A DNA stretch of 64,000 nucleotides. Origin: Cellvibrionaceae bacterium (GTDB taxonomy: Bacteria > Pseudomonadota > Gammaproteobacteria > Pseudomonadales > Cellvibrionaceae). The DNA is taken from positions 1 to 64,000 of the forward strand of contig JAOXRT010000081.1 of the NCBI GenBank assembly GCA_025800365.1, in the 5' to 3' direction. The position numbers and the translations under genes are program-made. Below, one piece after another: positions 42,799 through 52,001 of the stretch. The notes under the pieces are model-generated. The model ran no database searches and was not told the origin of the DNA. It saw only the letters and a list, made by a program, of their open reading frames with translations. Within the stretch, counting starts at the first letter, position 1; the number at the start of each line of letters is the position of its first letter.

Positions 42799-42835
42799 AA
42801 TATTGCGATGTGCTAATCAACAAGGCGCGAAGCAG

Positions 42836-43897
42836 TTACTTTGCAGCATTATAAAAATGCGCATCGTATTTAGCTTCATTTACCGCTTGCAGCAGCTCTT
42901 CCTGAACGGTGTCGTCATCTTTCTCGACTTCTTGTGGCTGCTCCAGGGTTTCAGCATTTATGCCTAAACGAGCAAATAATTTAGCATCCTTACCTTCACC
43001 AGGGTTAGCAGCCGTCAATAATTTATCGCCTAAGAAAATTGAATTGGCGCCTGCCATAAAAGCCATCGCTTGCAGTTCATCACTCATTTGCTCACGACCT
43101 GCCGATAAACGCACATAGGATTTGGGCATGACAATTCGCGCCACTGCGATCGCTCGTACAAATTCCAATGGATCAATATCGTCCATATTTTCTAGCGGAG
43201 TACCTTTGATACGAATCAGCATATTGATCGGAACGGATTCCGGGTGTTCAGGCAGATTCGCTAGATTTTGAATCAAACCGATACGGTCGTTTTGCTCTTC
43301 GCCCATGCCCAGGATTCCACCGCTACATACTTTCATGCCGGCAGCTCGAACATGATCTAGAGTTTCCAATCGATCTCCATAACTGCGAGTGGTAATAATG
43401 TCACCGTAGTATTCGGGTGAAGTGTCCAGGTTGTGGTTGTAATAATCTAAACCGGCTTCGGCCAGTTCACCAGCTTGGTCTTCACTCAACATCCCAAGCG
43501 TCATGCAGGTTTCTAAGCCCAAAGCTTTCACCTCACGCACCATCGCCGTCACATGGGGCATATCTTTCTTTTTGGGTGAACGCCAGGCAGCACCCATACA
43601 GAATCGGGTTGCGCCTTTAGCTTTGGCATCTTTCGCTTCGGCTAGAACTTTTTCAACTTGCATCAAGCGCTCTTTTTCCAAGCCAGTGTCATAGCGCGCA
43701 CTCTGTGGGCAATAAGCACAATCTTCTGGGCAAGCACCTGTTTTAATAGAACAAAGAATACTCACTTGAACTTGATTGGGATCGAAGTTTTGACGATGAA
43801 CAAGCTGCGCCTGAAACATAAGCTCGTTAAACGGCAGGTTCATCATCTGGCTAATTTCCTGTCGGCTCCAGTCGTGGCGTAGCTCGGCATTAATCAT
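42836..43897 (-). CDS. bioB: Biotin synthase
   Basis: 353 residues from ATG 43897 ([15 protein letters not shown]). An upstream ATG at 43933 would add a basic stretch and has no better binding site. A radical-SAM enzyme that inserts sulfur into dethiobiotin: the cluster motif CxxxCxxC is in [17 protein letters not shown], with the second-cluster ligands and [13 protein letters not shown] further on. It is first in the minus-strand biotin operon and divergent from comF across a BirA-like site. Confidence 0.96.
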   Translation of the reverse strand: MINAELRHDWSRQEISQMMNLPFNELMFQAQLVHRQNFDPNQVQVSILCSIKTGACPEDCAYCPQSARYDTGLEKERLMQVEKVLAEAKDAKAKGATRFCMGAAWRSPKKKDMPHVTAMVREVKALGLETCMTLGMLSEDQAGELAEAGLDYYNHNLDTSPEYYGDIITTRSYGDRLETLDHVRAAGMKVCSGGILGMGEEQNDRIGLIQNLANLPEHPESVPINMLIRIKGTPLENMDDIDPLEFVRAIAVARIVMPKSYVRLSAGREQMSDELQAMAFMAGANSIFLGDKLLTAANPGEGKDAKLFARLGINAETLEQPQEVEKDDDTVQEELLQAVNEAKYDAHFYNAAK

Positions 43898-44011
43898 GGT
43901 TATTCTCTTTTTTCTGCTTTTATAAGCGCTCATTCAATGGGAAGCCACAAACCAGCCTTTGGGCTCTAGCCTGCGATCTTAAGACTTAGCATCATAGTTA
44001 CTGAAACCACA

Positions 44012-44044
44012 TTGTCAACCCAGTTAACCGCCCAAGGTTAACCA
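44012..44044. promoter_or_regulatory. Candidate BirA operator in the bioB-comF intergenic region
   Basis: TTGTCAACC and GGTTAACCA are separated by 15 bases, close to the BirA consensus TTGTAAACC-N14-16-GGTTTACAA. Placement upstream of bioB fits repression by the biotin protein ligase. Confidence 0.6.
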
Positions 44045-44093
44045 ATGGGATAAGCAAGCTAATTTATGAGAATTGGAAGACAAGGAATCCATC

Positions 44094-44807
44094 ATGCCTA
44101 AGCTGGATTGGGCAACAAACGCCCTAAATACACTCTTAGCAAACCGCTGCCTGTTCTGTGGCCGCAATGGCGACGCCGTATGCCGAGGCTGTTTTCAAGG
44201 TCTTCCCTGGCTAGAACACTGCTGCCAACGCTGTGCACTACCCATCGGGGCAAAAGAGGGAATATGTGGCCATTGTCAAAAACAGACACCCCCTTTTCAA
44301 CACTGTATCAGCCTATGGAGCTATGAATTCCCCATCGATAAAGTCATTCAAGACTTTAAGTATCAATATAAAAGTGCCGCCAAGCAGTTTCTCTGCCAGC
44401 AGCTCGCCAAGCTAGTGGCCCAGCATAACAAACATGGAAACAGTAATTTCGATGCCTTACTGCCCGTCCCCAGCCACCCGCTAAAACGACTATTGCGGGG
44501 ATACAATCAAGCCCATGTCTTGGCTAGGGAAGTCTCTAGGTATTGTTCAATACCACTCATTCAAGCTGTTAAGAAATCTCGCTGGACGGGCAGCCAGCAG
44601 GGGCTTGGGAGAAAGGCACGTCTACAGAATTTAAGAAACAGCTTTCAATTAAGCCGCCCAGTGGCGGGTATGAAGCTATTGCTGGTAGATGATGTTATTA
44701 CCACGACAAGCACAGCCAGCATCATAAGCCACATGTTAATGGACGCAGGCGCCGAATCAGTTAGCCTTGCCAGTCTGGCCAGAACACCGCAACACATGAC
44801 CACTTAA
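44094..44807 (+). CDS. comF: ComF-family phosphoribosyltransferase-like protein
   Basis: 237 residues from ATG 44094 (AAGGAA 8 bases upstream; 44073 is a poorer start). The N-terminus has zinc-finger-like Cys pairs (CLFCGRNGDAVCRGC, CCQRC, CGHC). The rest is a PRT fold with the PRPP-binding segment LLLVDDVITTTSTASIIS. In naturally transformable bacteria ComF supports DNA uptake, but the precise activity is not settled. Sitting next to bioB is common in Pseudomonas relatives. Confidence 0.9.
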   Translation: MPKLDWATNALNTLLANRCLFCGRNGDAVCRGCFQGLPWLEHCCQRCALPIGAKEGICGHCQKQTPPFQHCISLWSYEFPIDKVIQDFKYQYKSAAKQFLCQQLAKLVAQHNKHGNSNFDALLPVPSHPLKRLLRGYNQAHVLAREVSRYCSIPLIQAVKKSRWTGSQQGLGRKARLQNLRNSFQLSRPVAGMKLLLVDDVITTTSTASIISHMLMDAGAESVSLASLARTPQHMTT

Positions 44808-44945
44808 GCCAATGCGAAATTAGACACCCACCCAAGGGCTAGGCGACAATTGCAATAAGAGATTCAATTCTTAAAACATGGCAGATTTGACCAGTTTTGG
44901 CCAAATTAACGAAGTTTTACCGCATTTTGGAAACAAAACATCATT

Positions 44946-46070
44946 ATGAATAAGAATATCGTCATTAGCGGCACAGGCCTGTACACCCCTCCTTACAGCG
45001 TAAGCAATGAAGAACTAGTAGAGGCACTCAATGCCCATGCCGATAAATACAATGAAGAAAACGCCGCTGCGATCGAAGCTGGCGAGCTAACAGCTAAAGC
45101 CAAATCCAGTGCGGAATTTATCGAAAAAGCCTCAGGTATTAAGAGCCGCTATGTTTATCGTAAAGAAGGTATTCTTGATGTTGATCGCCTCTACCCAGTT
45201 ATCCCACTAAAAGCCGAAGACGAAACCAGCGACCAAGCTTTAATGGCAATCGAAGCGGCCAAAGAAGCCATGGCCGCAGCCAATAAAACCGCCGCTGATA
45301 TTGATGCTGTGATTGTAAGCTGCGCCTATACTCAGCGCTCTTACCCAGCCATTGCTATTGAGGTTCAGACGGCACTAGGCATTGAAGGCTTCGGTTTTGA
45401 TATGTTGGTAGCCTGCTCGGCAGCCACCTTTGCCCTCCAGCGAGCCTACGAAATGGTTACTGCCGGTACAGCACGAGCGGTACTATGTATTAACCCAGAG
45501 CTCACCACTCCACAGATCGATTACTCTGATCGTGACAGCCATTTTATTTTTGGTGATGTAGCTACAGCGACAATCGTTGAGGCCGAAGAGACTGCCAATT
45601 CTGAAAACTGCTGGGATGTATTGAGCACCAAAGCCTTTACTTCATTCTCCAATAATATTCGTTCAAGCTTCGGTCATGCAGCACGCACCAACGATGTAGA
45701 CCCGTTCTGGAAGGAGAATCTTTTCCACCAAAACGGCCGCAAGGTATTTAAAGAAGTTTGCCCGATGGCTGCCGAACATATTAGTGAACACCTATCACGT
45801 CACGATCTTACATCGGCCGATGTGAAACGTTGGTGGCTGCACCAGGCCAATATCAATATGAACTTATTGATCAGCAAAAAATTGCTTGGCCGCGATGCCT
45901 CTTTAGAAGAAGCTCCTATCGTTTTAGATGAATTCGCCAACACAGCCTCTGCTGGTTCATTAATTGCCTTCCACAAATACTCGCAGGATTTGGCCGCTGG
46001 CGACCATGGTGTTATCTGCTCATTTGGTGCCGGTTACTCTATCGGAAGCCTGGTTGTTCGTAAGCGCTAA
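44946..46070 (+). CDS. Beta-ketoacyl-ACP synthase III-type enzyme (FabH-like)
   Basis: 374 residues, longer than typical FabH (about 317). It has the catalytic triad in order: Cys in MLVACSAATFAL, His in WWLHQANINMN and Asn in FANTASAGS. The start VISGTGLYTPPYSVSNEELV and the length match the PA3286-type condensing enzymes of Pseudomonas, which can use acyl-CoA from beta-oxidation to prime new fatty-acid synthesis (from memory). It is a single gene followed by a hairpin. Confidence 0.85.
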   Translation: MNKNIVISGTGLYTPPYSVSNEELVEALNAHADKYNEENAAAIEAGELTAKAKSSAEFIEKASGIKSRYVYRKEGILDVDRLYPVIPLKAEDETSDQALMAIEAAKEAMAAANKTAADIDAVIVSCAYTQRSYPAIAIEVQTALGIEGFGFDMLVACSAATFALQRAYEMVTAGTARAVLCINPELTTPQIDYSDRDSHFIFGDVATATIVEAEETANSENCWDVLSTKAFTSFSNNIRSSFGHAARTNDVDPFWKENLFHQNGRKVFKEVCPMAAEHISEHLSRHDLTSADVKRWWLHQANINMNLLISKKLLGRDASLEEAPIVLDEFANTASAGSLIAFHKYSQDLAAGDHGVICSFGAGYSIGSLVVRKR

Positions 46071-46100
46071 GGCGCTAAAAACCACACTTTTTCATCAGTC

Positions 46101-46122
46101 TGCAGGGCCGTTCGGCCCTGCA
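46101..46122. terminator. 9-bp hairpin after the FabH-like gene
   Basis: TGCAGGGCC-GTTC-GGCCCTGCA, a very stable tetraloop stem. No T tract follows directly. Confidence 0.6.
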
Positions 46123-46190
46123 CAATTCAGTTTCAATTCATCCCCAATTGCTAGCATCTGTTCCACTCTAATTTTAAGGGAGTTATAAAA

Positions 46191-47012
46191 ATGGAACAGT
46201 TGAACCATTATTCTCAAGTCGCAATCGAGCTCATTATGAGCTACACCCCACGCTTACTACTTGCTCTAGCCACACTTTTAGTTGGTCTTTGGCTAATCGG
46301 TATCGTGGTTAAAATTACCCAAGCGGGTTTGAAAAAATCCAACACCGATGAAACCCTCATCAGCTTTATTAGCAATATGGTTTCATGGGGACTCAAAGCA
46401 CTCTTGGCATTAAGTGTTGCCTCGATGGTCGGTATTGAAACCACTTCATTTATCGCCGTGCTCGGTGCCGCAGGTTTAGCCGTAGGCCTAGCTTTGCAAG
46501 GCAGCTTGGCAAATTTTGCTGGCGGTGTGTTAATTATTTTGTTCAAGCCTTATAAGGTTGGCGATTTAATTAAAGCCCAAGGTGAACTTGGTGTGGTGAA
46601 AGAAATTCAAATTTTCGTTACCGTGCTAGTCACTCTAGATAACAAACAAGTCATCGTTCCTAACGGCGCTATGTCTAATGGTAATGTGGTGAACTTTAGC
46701 GGCGAAGGCCAACTACGTGTTGACCTTTCTATTGGTATTTCTTACAACGCCGATATTGCTAAAGCCAAAGAAGTTATTATGAAGGTGATGGAAGATCACC
46801 CGAAAGTAATGGACAGCCCAGCACCATTTGTGGGCGTAGATTCCATGGGTGACAGTTCGGTAAATCTTTCAGTGTGGCCTTGGGCGACTCCAGATGACTA
46901 CTGGGATGTTTACTTCGATATCAATGAGCAAATGAAGATTGCCCTAGATAAAGCTGAAATCAGCATCCCATTCCCACAGCGAGATGTACATTTGTACAAT
47001 CATCAAGCTTAA
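46191..47012 (+). CDS. mscS: Small-conductance mechanosensitive channel MscS
   Basis: 273 residues. Three membrane spans, with the pore helix AAGLAVGLALQGSLANFAGGVLII carrying the Ala/Gly packing typical of TM3. A beta domain (FKPYKVGDLIKAQGELGVVK, VPNGAMSNGNVVNFS) and an alpha/beta C-terminus end IPFPQRDVHLY. It forms a heptamer in the inner membrane that opens on osmotic downshock. AGGGAG precedes the ATG. Confidence 0.95.
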   Translation: MEQLNHYSQVAIELIMSYTPRLLLALATLLVGLWLIGIVVKITQAGLKKSNTDETLISFISNMVSWGLKALLALSVASMVGIETTSFIAVLGAAGLAVGLALQGSLANFAGGVLIILFKPYKVGDLIKAQGELGVVKEIQIFVTVLVTLDNKQVIVPNGAMSNGNVVNFSGEGQLRVDLSIGISYNADIAKAKEVIMKVMEDHPKVMDSPAPFVGVDSMGDSSVNLSVWPWATPDDYWDVYFDINEQMKIALDKAEISIPFPQRDVHLYNHQA

Positions 47013-47027
47013 CGAGTGGAAAATACG

Positions 47028-47054
47028 AAAAAGCCGGCATTCGCCGGCTTTTTT
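47028..47054. terminator. Bidirectional terminator between mscS and the esterase gene
   Basis: AAGCCGGC-ATTC-GCCGGCTT with A-rich and T-rich flanks on both sides. Confidence 0.93.
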
Positions 47055-47075
47055 AATGCTTAATTTTTTGAACGT

Positions 47076-48482
47076 CTAATCTTTATTCTGAATCTTCAAC
47101 AGCTCATCTTTTAAAATCGCAATCTTCCAATCTCTTTGCTGTTGCTGCTCCGCAAGTTCTAAGGCACGCTTAGCAGCCTGCTCTGCTTCGGGCCATTGCT
47201 TTTGAGCTTGGTGCCATTTTGCCATTGCCTGCTGCACGCTATAGTCATTGGCATTTTCTTTAAAGGAAGCTTGTAATAACTCAGCTGCTTTATCGTACTC
47301 TTTTTCTCGAATCGCCAAAGCCGACAAATGATTCGCCAAATCAATAAGCGATAAAGGTAAATACTGGGTAGTTTGTAAATACAAAGCGGCTGCCCTTTCA
47401 GCTTTTTCATCCTTGGGATATTGATGCATTAAGGCCTTAAATGTGTAGGGCGGAATAGCTTGCTTGATATTAAAGCGTTGCAAATAAGCCTGATAATGTT
47501 GGCGAACTTCATCGAAGCTGGAATAGCTAGCCAAATCTTTATAGGAAATATACCAACCCGAAAATAGTTCTTTTAAGGCGTGTCTTAAAGCCGGCAAGGT
47601 AACTGAATCATGGTTCTCATCACTAAAGTGTTTAAAGTCCCACTTTATGGCTTGTGGACGATGGCGATCCAATTGCTCCACCAAACCATAAACACCCATT
47701 CGAGGCTCATTTCCTAGAGACAAGAACAACTTCTTTTCTGGAGCTTTAATTTTCTCTAAATAGCCCTCTACTTTTTCCTCAAGGCGATAGTCTTCCCACC
47801 ACATCATTGGGCTTATGGCTATATATGCTGAAAAGCTGTCGCTGGAAGTCAGTAGGCTGTTGATAACAAATAAGCCACCAATAGACTGGCCCTGAATAAT
47901 ATCGAAACCAGAACTTCGGTAAGTGTTGTTGATTTCAGCTTTTAATTCATCATCGATAAATTTCAGAAAGTCTTCAGCATCACCACCTTTCCCCAAAGGC
48001 AAAGACGGCTGCATATTATTGCGGTAGCTTTCAATGCCCTTAGCCGAGATGCCCACCACAATCAATTCAGGAATGAGTGGATTATTGCCCTTTGCCAAAT
48101 TCTCAACCATGGCTGAAATGCTTAGAAAGTTATAATCACCATCAATTAAGTACAAAACAGGGTATGTATAATCTGGCTTGGCGTGATAACTGGCTGGCAA
48201 GTAAACCTTGTAGTCCCGAGTCTCATCCAAAACTTCCGAGGCAATGCTATGGGACTGCATAAACCCAAAGGGAGATCGCTGGAGGTTTTCGGTAGCCGAT
48301 ATCTCAGAGTCTAGCTCAGCACTTATCTCATTAACTACGCCATCCTCTTGTTCACTGACATCTACTGCTTCATTAGCTTGAGCTTCAAGCTTCGCTGGCG
48401 GGTCTTCTTGGGCGAAAGCAATACTGCTTAACGCTGTTGACAGCAAGATAATAGTCAATTTAGTGATGCGCTGAGCGAGCAT
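47076..48482 (-). CDS. Exported esterase (PF00756-like) with C-terminal TPR-like repeats
   Basis: 468 residues. A signal peptide (LTIILLSTALSSIAFAQ) is followed by an acidic linker to about residue 70. An alpha/beta hydrolase of the putative esterase/enterochelin-esterase family comes next: YPVLYLIDGDYNF, nucleophile in GQSIGGLFV, and catalytic His in DENHDSVTLPAL. The last 120 residues form helical repeats (AAALYLQTTQYLPLSLIDLA; AAELLQASFKENANDYSVQQ). Periplasmic or surface ester hydrolysis. The substrate could be an acyl sugar, siderophore or other ester. Confidence 0.85.
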   Translation of the reverse strand: MLAQRITKLTIILLSTALSSIAFAQEDPPAKLEAQANEAVDVSEQEDGVVNEISAELDSEISATENLQRSPFGFMQSHSIASEVLDETRDYKVYLPASYHAKPDYTYPVLYLIDGDYNFLSISAMVENLAKGNNPLIPELIVVGISAKGIESYRNNMQPSLPLGKGGDAEDFLKFIDDELKAEINNTYRSSGFDIIQGQSIGGLFVINSLLTSSDSFSAYIAISPMMWWEDYRLEEKVEGYLEKIKAPEKKLFLSLGNEPRMGVYGLVEQLDRHRPQAIKWDFKHFSDENHDSVTLPALRHALKELFSGWYISYKDLASYSSFDEVRQHYQAYLQRFNIKQAIPPYTFKALMHQYPKDEKAERAAALYLQTTQYLPLSLIDLANHLSALAIREKEYDKAAELLQASFKENANDYSVQQAMAKWHQAQKQWPEAEQAAKRALELAEQQQQRDWKIAILKDELLKIQNKD

Positions 48483-48717
48483 GCTACAAACCTCTGAAAC
48501 CGTTTAAAAATCACTCAGGATTATACGCATAGATGAAGCCGAGAACAGGGCTTTATAGACATTTCTAGCCGAGTAAAAAGGCCTACTTACAGAAGATCAG
48601 CGATTTCAGGAAAAGTGCCCCTTAAAGCGCCCGAAATCTAGCTGCTTGCTAGAGAATAAATAGCTAAGAAATAGTCAAGAAAATCACGTATGCTTGCAGC
48701 TCTACAGAGAGCCAATG

Positions 48718-48865
48718 CTAGCAGGCTGTTGAAAAACTACCTGCGTTGCCATCGCGTTGTTAAAAACAAGCTCAAAATGCTCATTTATTAAATATAAACT
48801 GCGCTTTTTCGCTTGTTTTTGCCTAGCGCTGACTGCCTCGAAAACGTTTTTCAACAGCCTGCTAG
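48718..48865. mobile_element. MITE-like element flanked by CTAG
   Basis: Perfect 16-base terminal inverted repeats CAGGCTGTTGAAAAAC (48722-48737; complement 48846-48861), flanked by CTAG on both sides. CTAG fits the YTAR target duplication of IS5-type elements. The inside is non-coding and partly self-complementary (AAAAACAAGC / GCTTGTTTTT). It ends 9 bases before the start of srkA. Confidence 0.85.
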
Positions 48866-48874
48866 AGAGTTTTT

Positions 48875-49852
48875 ATGCAACACCCCTACGACGCCCTTCA
48901 ACCTGAAACTGTAATTGACGCCGTCGAGTCCCAGGGCTTAATTTGTGATCTGCGTATCTACCCTCTCAATAGCTATGAAAATCGCGTATACCAAATTGGT
49001 ATAGAAGACGCCCCAGCCCTAATCGGCAAATTTTATCGCCCTGAGCGCTGGAGCCGTGAGCAGATTCTAGAAGAGCATCGCTTTAGTTCAGAGCTGCGAG
49101 ACCTTGATCTATCCGTTGTTGCGCCTTGGAAAAATTCAGCTGGCGACACCTTATTTGAGCACGCGGGGTTTATGTTTGCGCTATACCCGCGCCAAGGCGG
49201 CCATGCCCCAGAAACTGGGGATCTAGATCAACTGTTCAGTATAGGCCGAGCTCTAGGACGAATTCACCAGCTTGGCAAGCAAAGCAATTTTCAATATCGC
49301 CCGCGCTTAGATATTAAAAGCTATGGTACAGATAGCCGCCAATTCCTGCTGGATAATAAATTCATCCCCGATGAGTTAATCCCAGCTTATGACAGCTTGA
49401 GCCTAGATATTTTGCAGCGAGTCGAAGACGTTTTTACTCGCAGCAGCGCCAAGTGGATACGTTGTCATGGTGACTGCCATATCGGCAATATTTTGTGGCG
49501 CCACGATACCGCACATTTCGTCGATTTTGATGATGCCCGCATGGCCCCAGCGGTTCAGGATTTATGGATGTTGCTGTCTGGCGAGCGCAATCAGCAAACC
49601 GAACAGCTTAGCGAGATTCTTGAAGGCTATCGGGAGTTTTGTGATTTTGATACTGCTGAAATTCAGCTGATCGAGGCTTTGCGCAGCTTACGTTTAATGC
49701 AGTATTCGGCCTGGCTAGCTCGTCGCTGGTCCGACCCTGCCTTTCCAAAAGCCTTCCCCTGGTTTAATACTGAGCGCTATTGGGCAGAGCACATCTTATC
49801 TTTACGCGAGCAATTAGCGGCTATGCAAGAGCCTAGCCTGCAAGTGTTTTAG
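48875..49852 (+). CDS. srkA: Stress-response kinase SrkA (RdoA/YihE)
   Basis: 325 residues, the size of E. coli SrkA. A eukaryotic-like kinase/aminoglycoside-phosphotransferase fold: SYENRVYQIG and the ATP-site IGKFYRPERWSREQILEEHR, catalytic HGDCHIGNILW, and the Mg-binding Asp in FVDFDDARMAP. It phosphorylates proteins and protects cells during envelope and toxin stress. The start codon lies only 9 bases from the end of a MITE, which must have reshaped the promoter and ribosome-binding site. Confidence 0.94.
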   Translation: MQHPYDALQPETVIDAVESQGLICDLRIYPLNSYENRVYQIGIEDAPALIGKFYRPERWSREQILEEHRFSSELRDLDLSVVAPWKNSAGDTLFEHAGFMFALYPRQGGHAPETGDLDQLFSIGRALGRIHQLGKQSNFQYRPRLDIKSYGTDSRQFLLDNKFIPDELIPAYDSLSLDILQRVEDVFTRSSAKWIRCHGDCHIGNILWRHDTAHFVDFDDARMAPAVQDLWMLLSGERNQQTEQLSEILEGYREFCDFDTAEIQLIEALRSLRLMQYSAWLARRWSDPAFPKAFPWFNTERYWAEHILSLREQLAAMQEPSLQVF

Positions 49853-49973
49853 CTCGGTAATGGATCACCCGAGACTATATTAGACTTTACAAAAATTGAT
49901 CACCCTATCAGGCGAACTTAGCACTGATAAGATATAGTTGTACTACTAAGTGATTACCAATAGGTGTAGGCGA

Positions 49974-50822
49974 ATGAGCATTAGCGCCCCTAAAAGCCAA
50001 AGTGAACATAATGGCCAAGCAATTGACCATCAAGGCGACTTTATTTGGCAAAGCATCCGACAAGAAACCCAGCAACAGGCCCAAAAAGAGCCTATTCTTG
50101 CGAGCTTTCTGCATGCCACCATTTTAAATCACGAATCCCTCGAATGCTCCTTGAGCTATCACCTGGCCAATAAGCTAGAAAGTCCCGAGGCTTCTGCCTT
50201 GTTAATTCGAGAGGTTATTCATCAAGCCTTACGCGATGATGCCAGTATCGGTGCTGCCATGCGTGCCGATATTGCTGCGGTAAAACATCGCGACTCGGCC
50301 TGCGACTCTCTATCGATCCCCTTTTTGTACTATAAAGGCTTTCACGCTTTACAGGCCTTTAGAGTGGCCAACTGGCTTTGGCGCCATGATCGCAAAGCAC
50401 TAGCCCTGTTTTTTCAAAATAGAATTTCAGTGGTATTTTCGGTAGATATTCACCCAGCGGCGACCATCGGCCAAGGCATTATGCTGGACCACGCCACAGG
50501 CATTGTGATTGGTGAAACCGCAGTCGTTGAAGACAACGTCTCCATCATGCAGGCCGTCACACTCGGTGGCACCGGTAAAGTCTCTGGCGACCGCCACCCT
50601 AAAGTGAGAGCTGGGGTGTTGATTAGCGCCGGTGCAAAAATTATCGGCAATATCGAAATTGGTGAAGGCTCCAAGGTTGGTGCCGGCAGTGTGGTACTAA
50701 AAGATGTTGCTCCTCATACGACCGTTGCTGGAGTACCCGCAAAGGTTGTTGGCTGCCCAGACAGTGAGCAACCCGCTTTGAATATGAACCACAATCTGAA
50801 TTGCAATTTGGATGATATTTAG
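49974..50822 (+). CDS. cysE: Serine O-acetyltransferase
   Basis: 282 residues from ATG 49974. An in-frame ATG at 49950 is further from a binding site. The helical N-terminus (LINHESLECSLSYHLANKL-like segment) is followed by a left-handed beta helix of hexapeptide repeats (IHPAATIGQGIMLDHATGIV, ISAGAKIIGNIEIGEGSKVG) with the catalytic His in LDHATGIVIGE. It makes O-acetylserine, the cysteine precursor. No cys genes adjoin. It converges with epmA. Confidence 0.94.
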   Translation: MSISAPKSQSEHNGQAIDHQGDFIWQSIRQETQQQAQKEPILASFLHATILNHESLECSLSYHLANKLESPEASALLIREVIHQALRDDASIGAAMRADIAAVKHRDSACDSLSIPFLYYKGFHALQAFRVANWLWRHDRKALALFFQNRISVVFSVDIHPAATIGQGIMLDHATGIVIGETAVVEDNVSIMQAVTLGGTGKVSGDRHPKVRAGVLISAGAKIIGNIEIGEGSKVGAGSVVLKDVAPHTTVAGVPAKVVGCPDSEQPALNMNHNLNCNLDDI

Positions 50823-50843
50823 GGCGATCAAACCTCGCCCTAA
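50819..50843. terminator. 9-bp hairpin between cysE and epmA
   Basis: TTAGGGCGA / TCGCCCTAA with a 7-base loop. It overlaps the cysE stop codon and sits between two convergent genes. Confidence 0.65.
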
Positions 50844-50864
50844 GAAGCCTTTTATTCAAAAAGC

Positions 50865-51854
50865 CTAGGCTCGAGACCAAGCAAAGCTCAATACCTCTTC
50901 GATATGCAGAGCTTTGCTAAGTTGTAATAACAGTCTATCCACCCCCAGCGCCACGCCCGCGCATTCTGGCAAACCACTTTCCATGGCCGCCAATAAACGA
51001 TCGTCGATGCTAACCTCAGGCAAACCACTTTGCTGGCGCTGTTGATTATCGGCTACAAAACGCTGGCGTTGCTCTTGGGCATCTTGCAATTCCCAATAAC
51101 CATTGGCCAGCTCCATACCGTTTAAAAACACTTCAAAACGTCGCGCCACTAGCTGCCCGTGCTCATTCTGCGCCAAGCGAGCCAATGCCGATTGGCACGA
51201 CGGATAATCATAGATAAACACTAAACCGCTACATAGCTTAGGCTCTATACATTGGCTGATCAAAATATCTAAGGCTGTGCTTTTGTCTTCACAGCGATAA
51301 TCGCCCATATCCAAATGCCGATCGATACACTGCTGTAGTTCAGACAAGCTAGCGTCGTGCGGATCTATCGACAAATGCTCGATAAAAACTTCTCTATAGC
51401 TGAGGTATTTTACATTTAGCTCAGCGGTCGGAAGGTTCGATTGAACTGCAATCAACTTGGCAGCTTGGCAGACTAACTCAGCTAACTCCTGCATCAATTG
51501 ATGATCATCCAAGCCCAAGCGATACCATTCCAGCATGGTAAACTCAACATTGTGTCGCCGACCACTTTCACCAGCGCGAAACACTTTTGCCAAGCTATAA
51601 ATATCCCCAGACCCTGCGGCCAGTAAACGCTTCATAGCGTATTCGGGCGAGCTTTGCAGATGGTAGTTTTCCCCTTGGTGAAGACAAGATAAGCATTCGA
51701 TATAGGGATCGCTTACGGGGTGCTGGGCGAGCAAAGGCGTTTCCACTTCCAGCACTGAGCGCTCATGAAAAAACTCCCTTATAAAGCGGTTCAGAATTGC
51801 TCTAAGACGCAGAGTTTCAAAATTTGCATTAGGTTGCCAGTCTGCTTCTGTCAT
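50865..51854 (-). CDS. epmA: EF-P--(R)-beta-lysine ligase EpmA
   Basis: 329 residues, a lysyl-tRNA synthetase catalytic core without an anticodon-binding domain. Class II motifs are visible: LEVETPLLAQHPVSDP, FRAGESGRRHNVEFTMLEWY, and GVALGVDRLLLQL. It attaches beta-lysine to the conserved Lys34 of EF-P. It lies downstream of efp on the same strand, with epmB divergent, so the whole pathway except EpmC is here. Confidence 0.96.
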   Translation of the reverse strand: MTEADWQPNANFETLRLRAILNRFIREFFHERSVLEVETPLLAQHPVSDPYIECLSCLHQGENYHLQSSPEYAMKRLLAAGSGDIYSLAKVFRAGESGRRHNVEFTMLEWYRLGLDDHQLMQELAELVCQAAKLIAVQSNLPTAELNVKYLSYREVFIEHLSIDPHDASLSELQQCIDRHLDMGDYRCEDKSTALDILISQCIEPKLCSGLVFIYDYPSCQSALARLAQNEHGQLVARRFEVFLNGMELANGYWELQDAQEQRQRFVADNQQRQQSGLPEVSIDDRLLAAMESGLPECAGVALGVDRLLLQLSKALHIEEVLSFAWSRA

Positions 51855-51947
51855 TTCTCATCTCATATTTCGATTCATATCTCTACGGCTTTAAAGACAA
51901 CTTGCGTTCAATGCTTTGCACTTTCTAATTTTAGAATGACCAAAAGC

Positions 51948-51976
51948 AAACAGGCCAGCAATTAGCTGGCCTGTTT
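51948..51976 (-). terminator. Intrinsic terminator of efp
   Basis: AAACAGGCCAGC / GCTGGCCTGTTT, a 12-bp stem with a 5-base loop, followed on the minus strand by GCTTTTGG. It separates efp from epmA. Confidence 0.9.
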
Positions 51977-52001
51977 AATAAGGAATCATGCAAAGAGCAA
52001 A

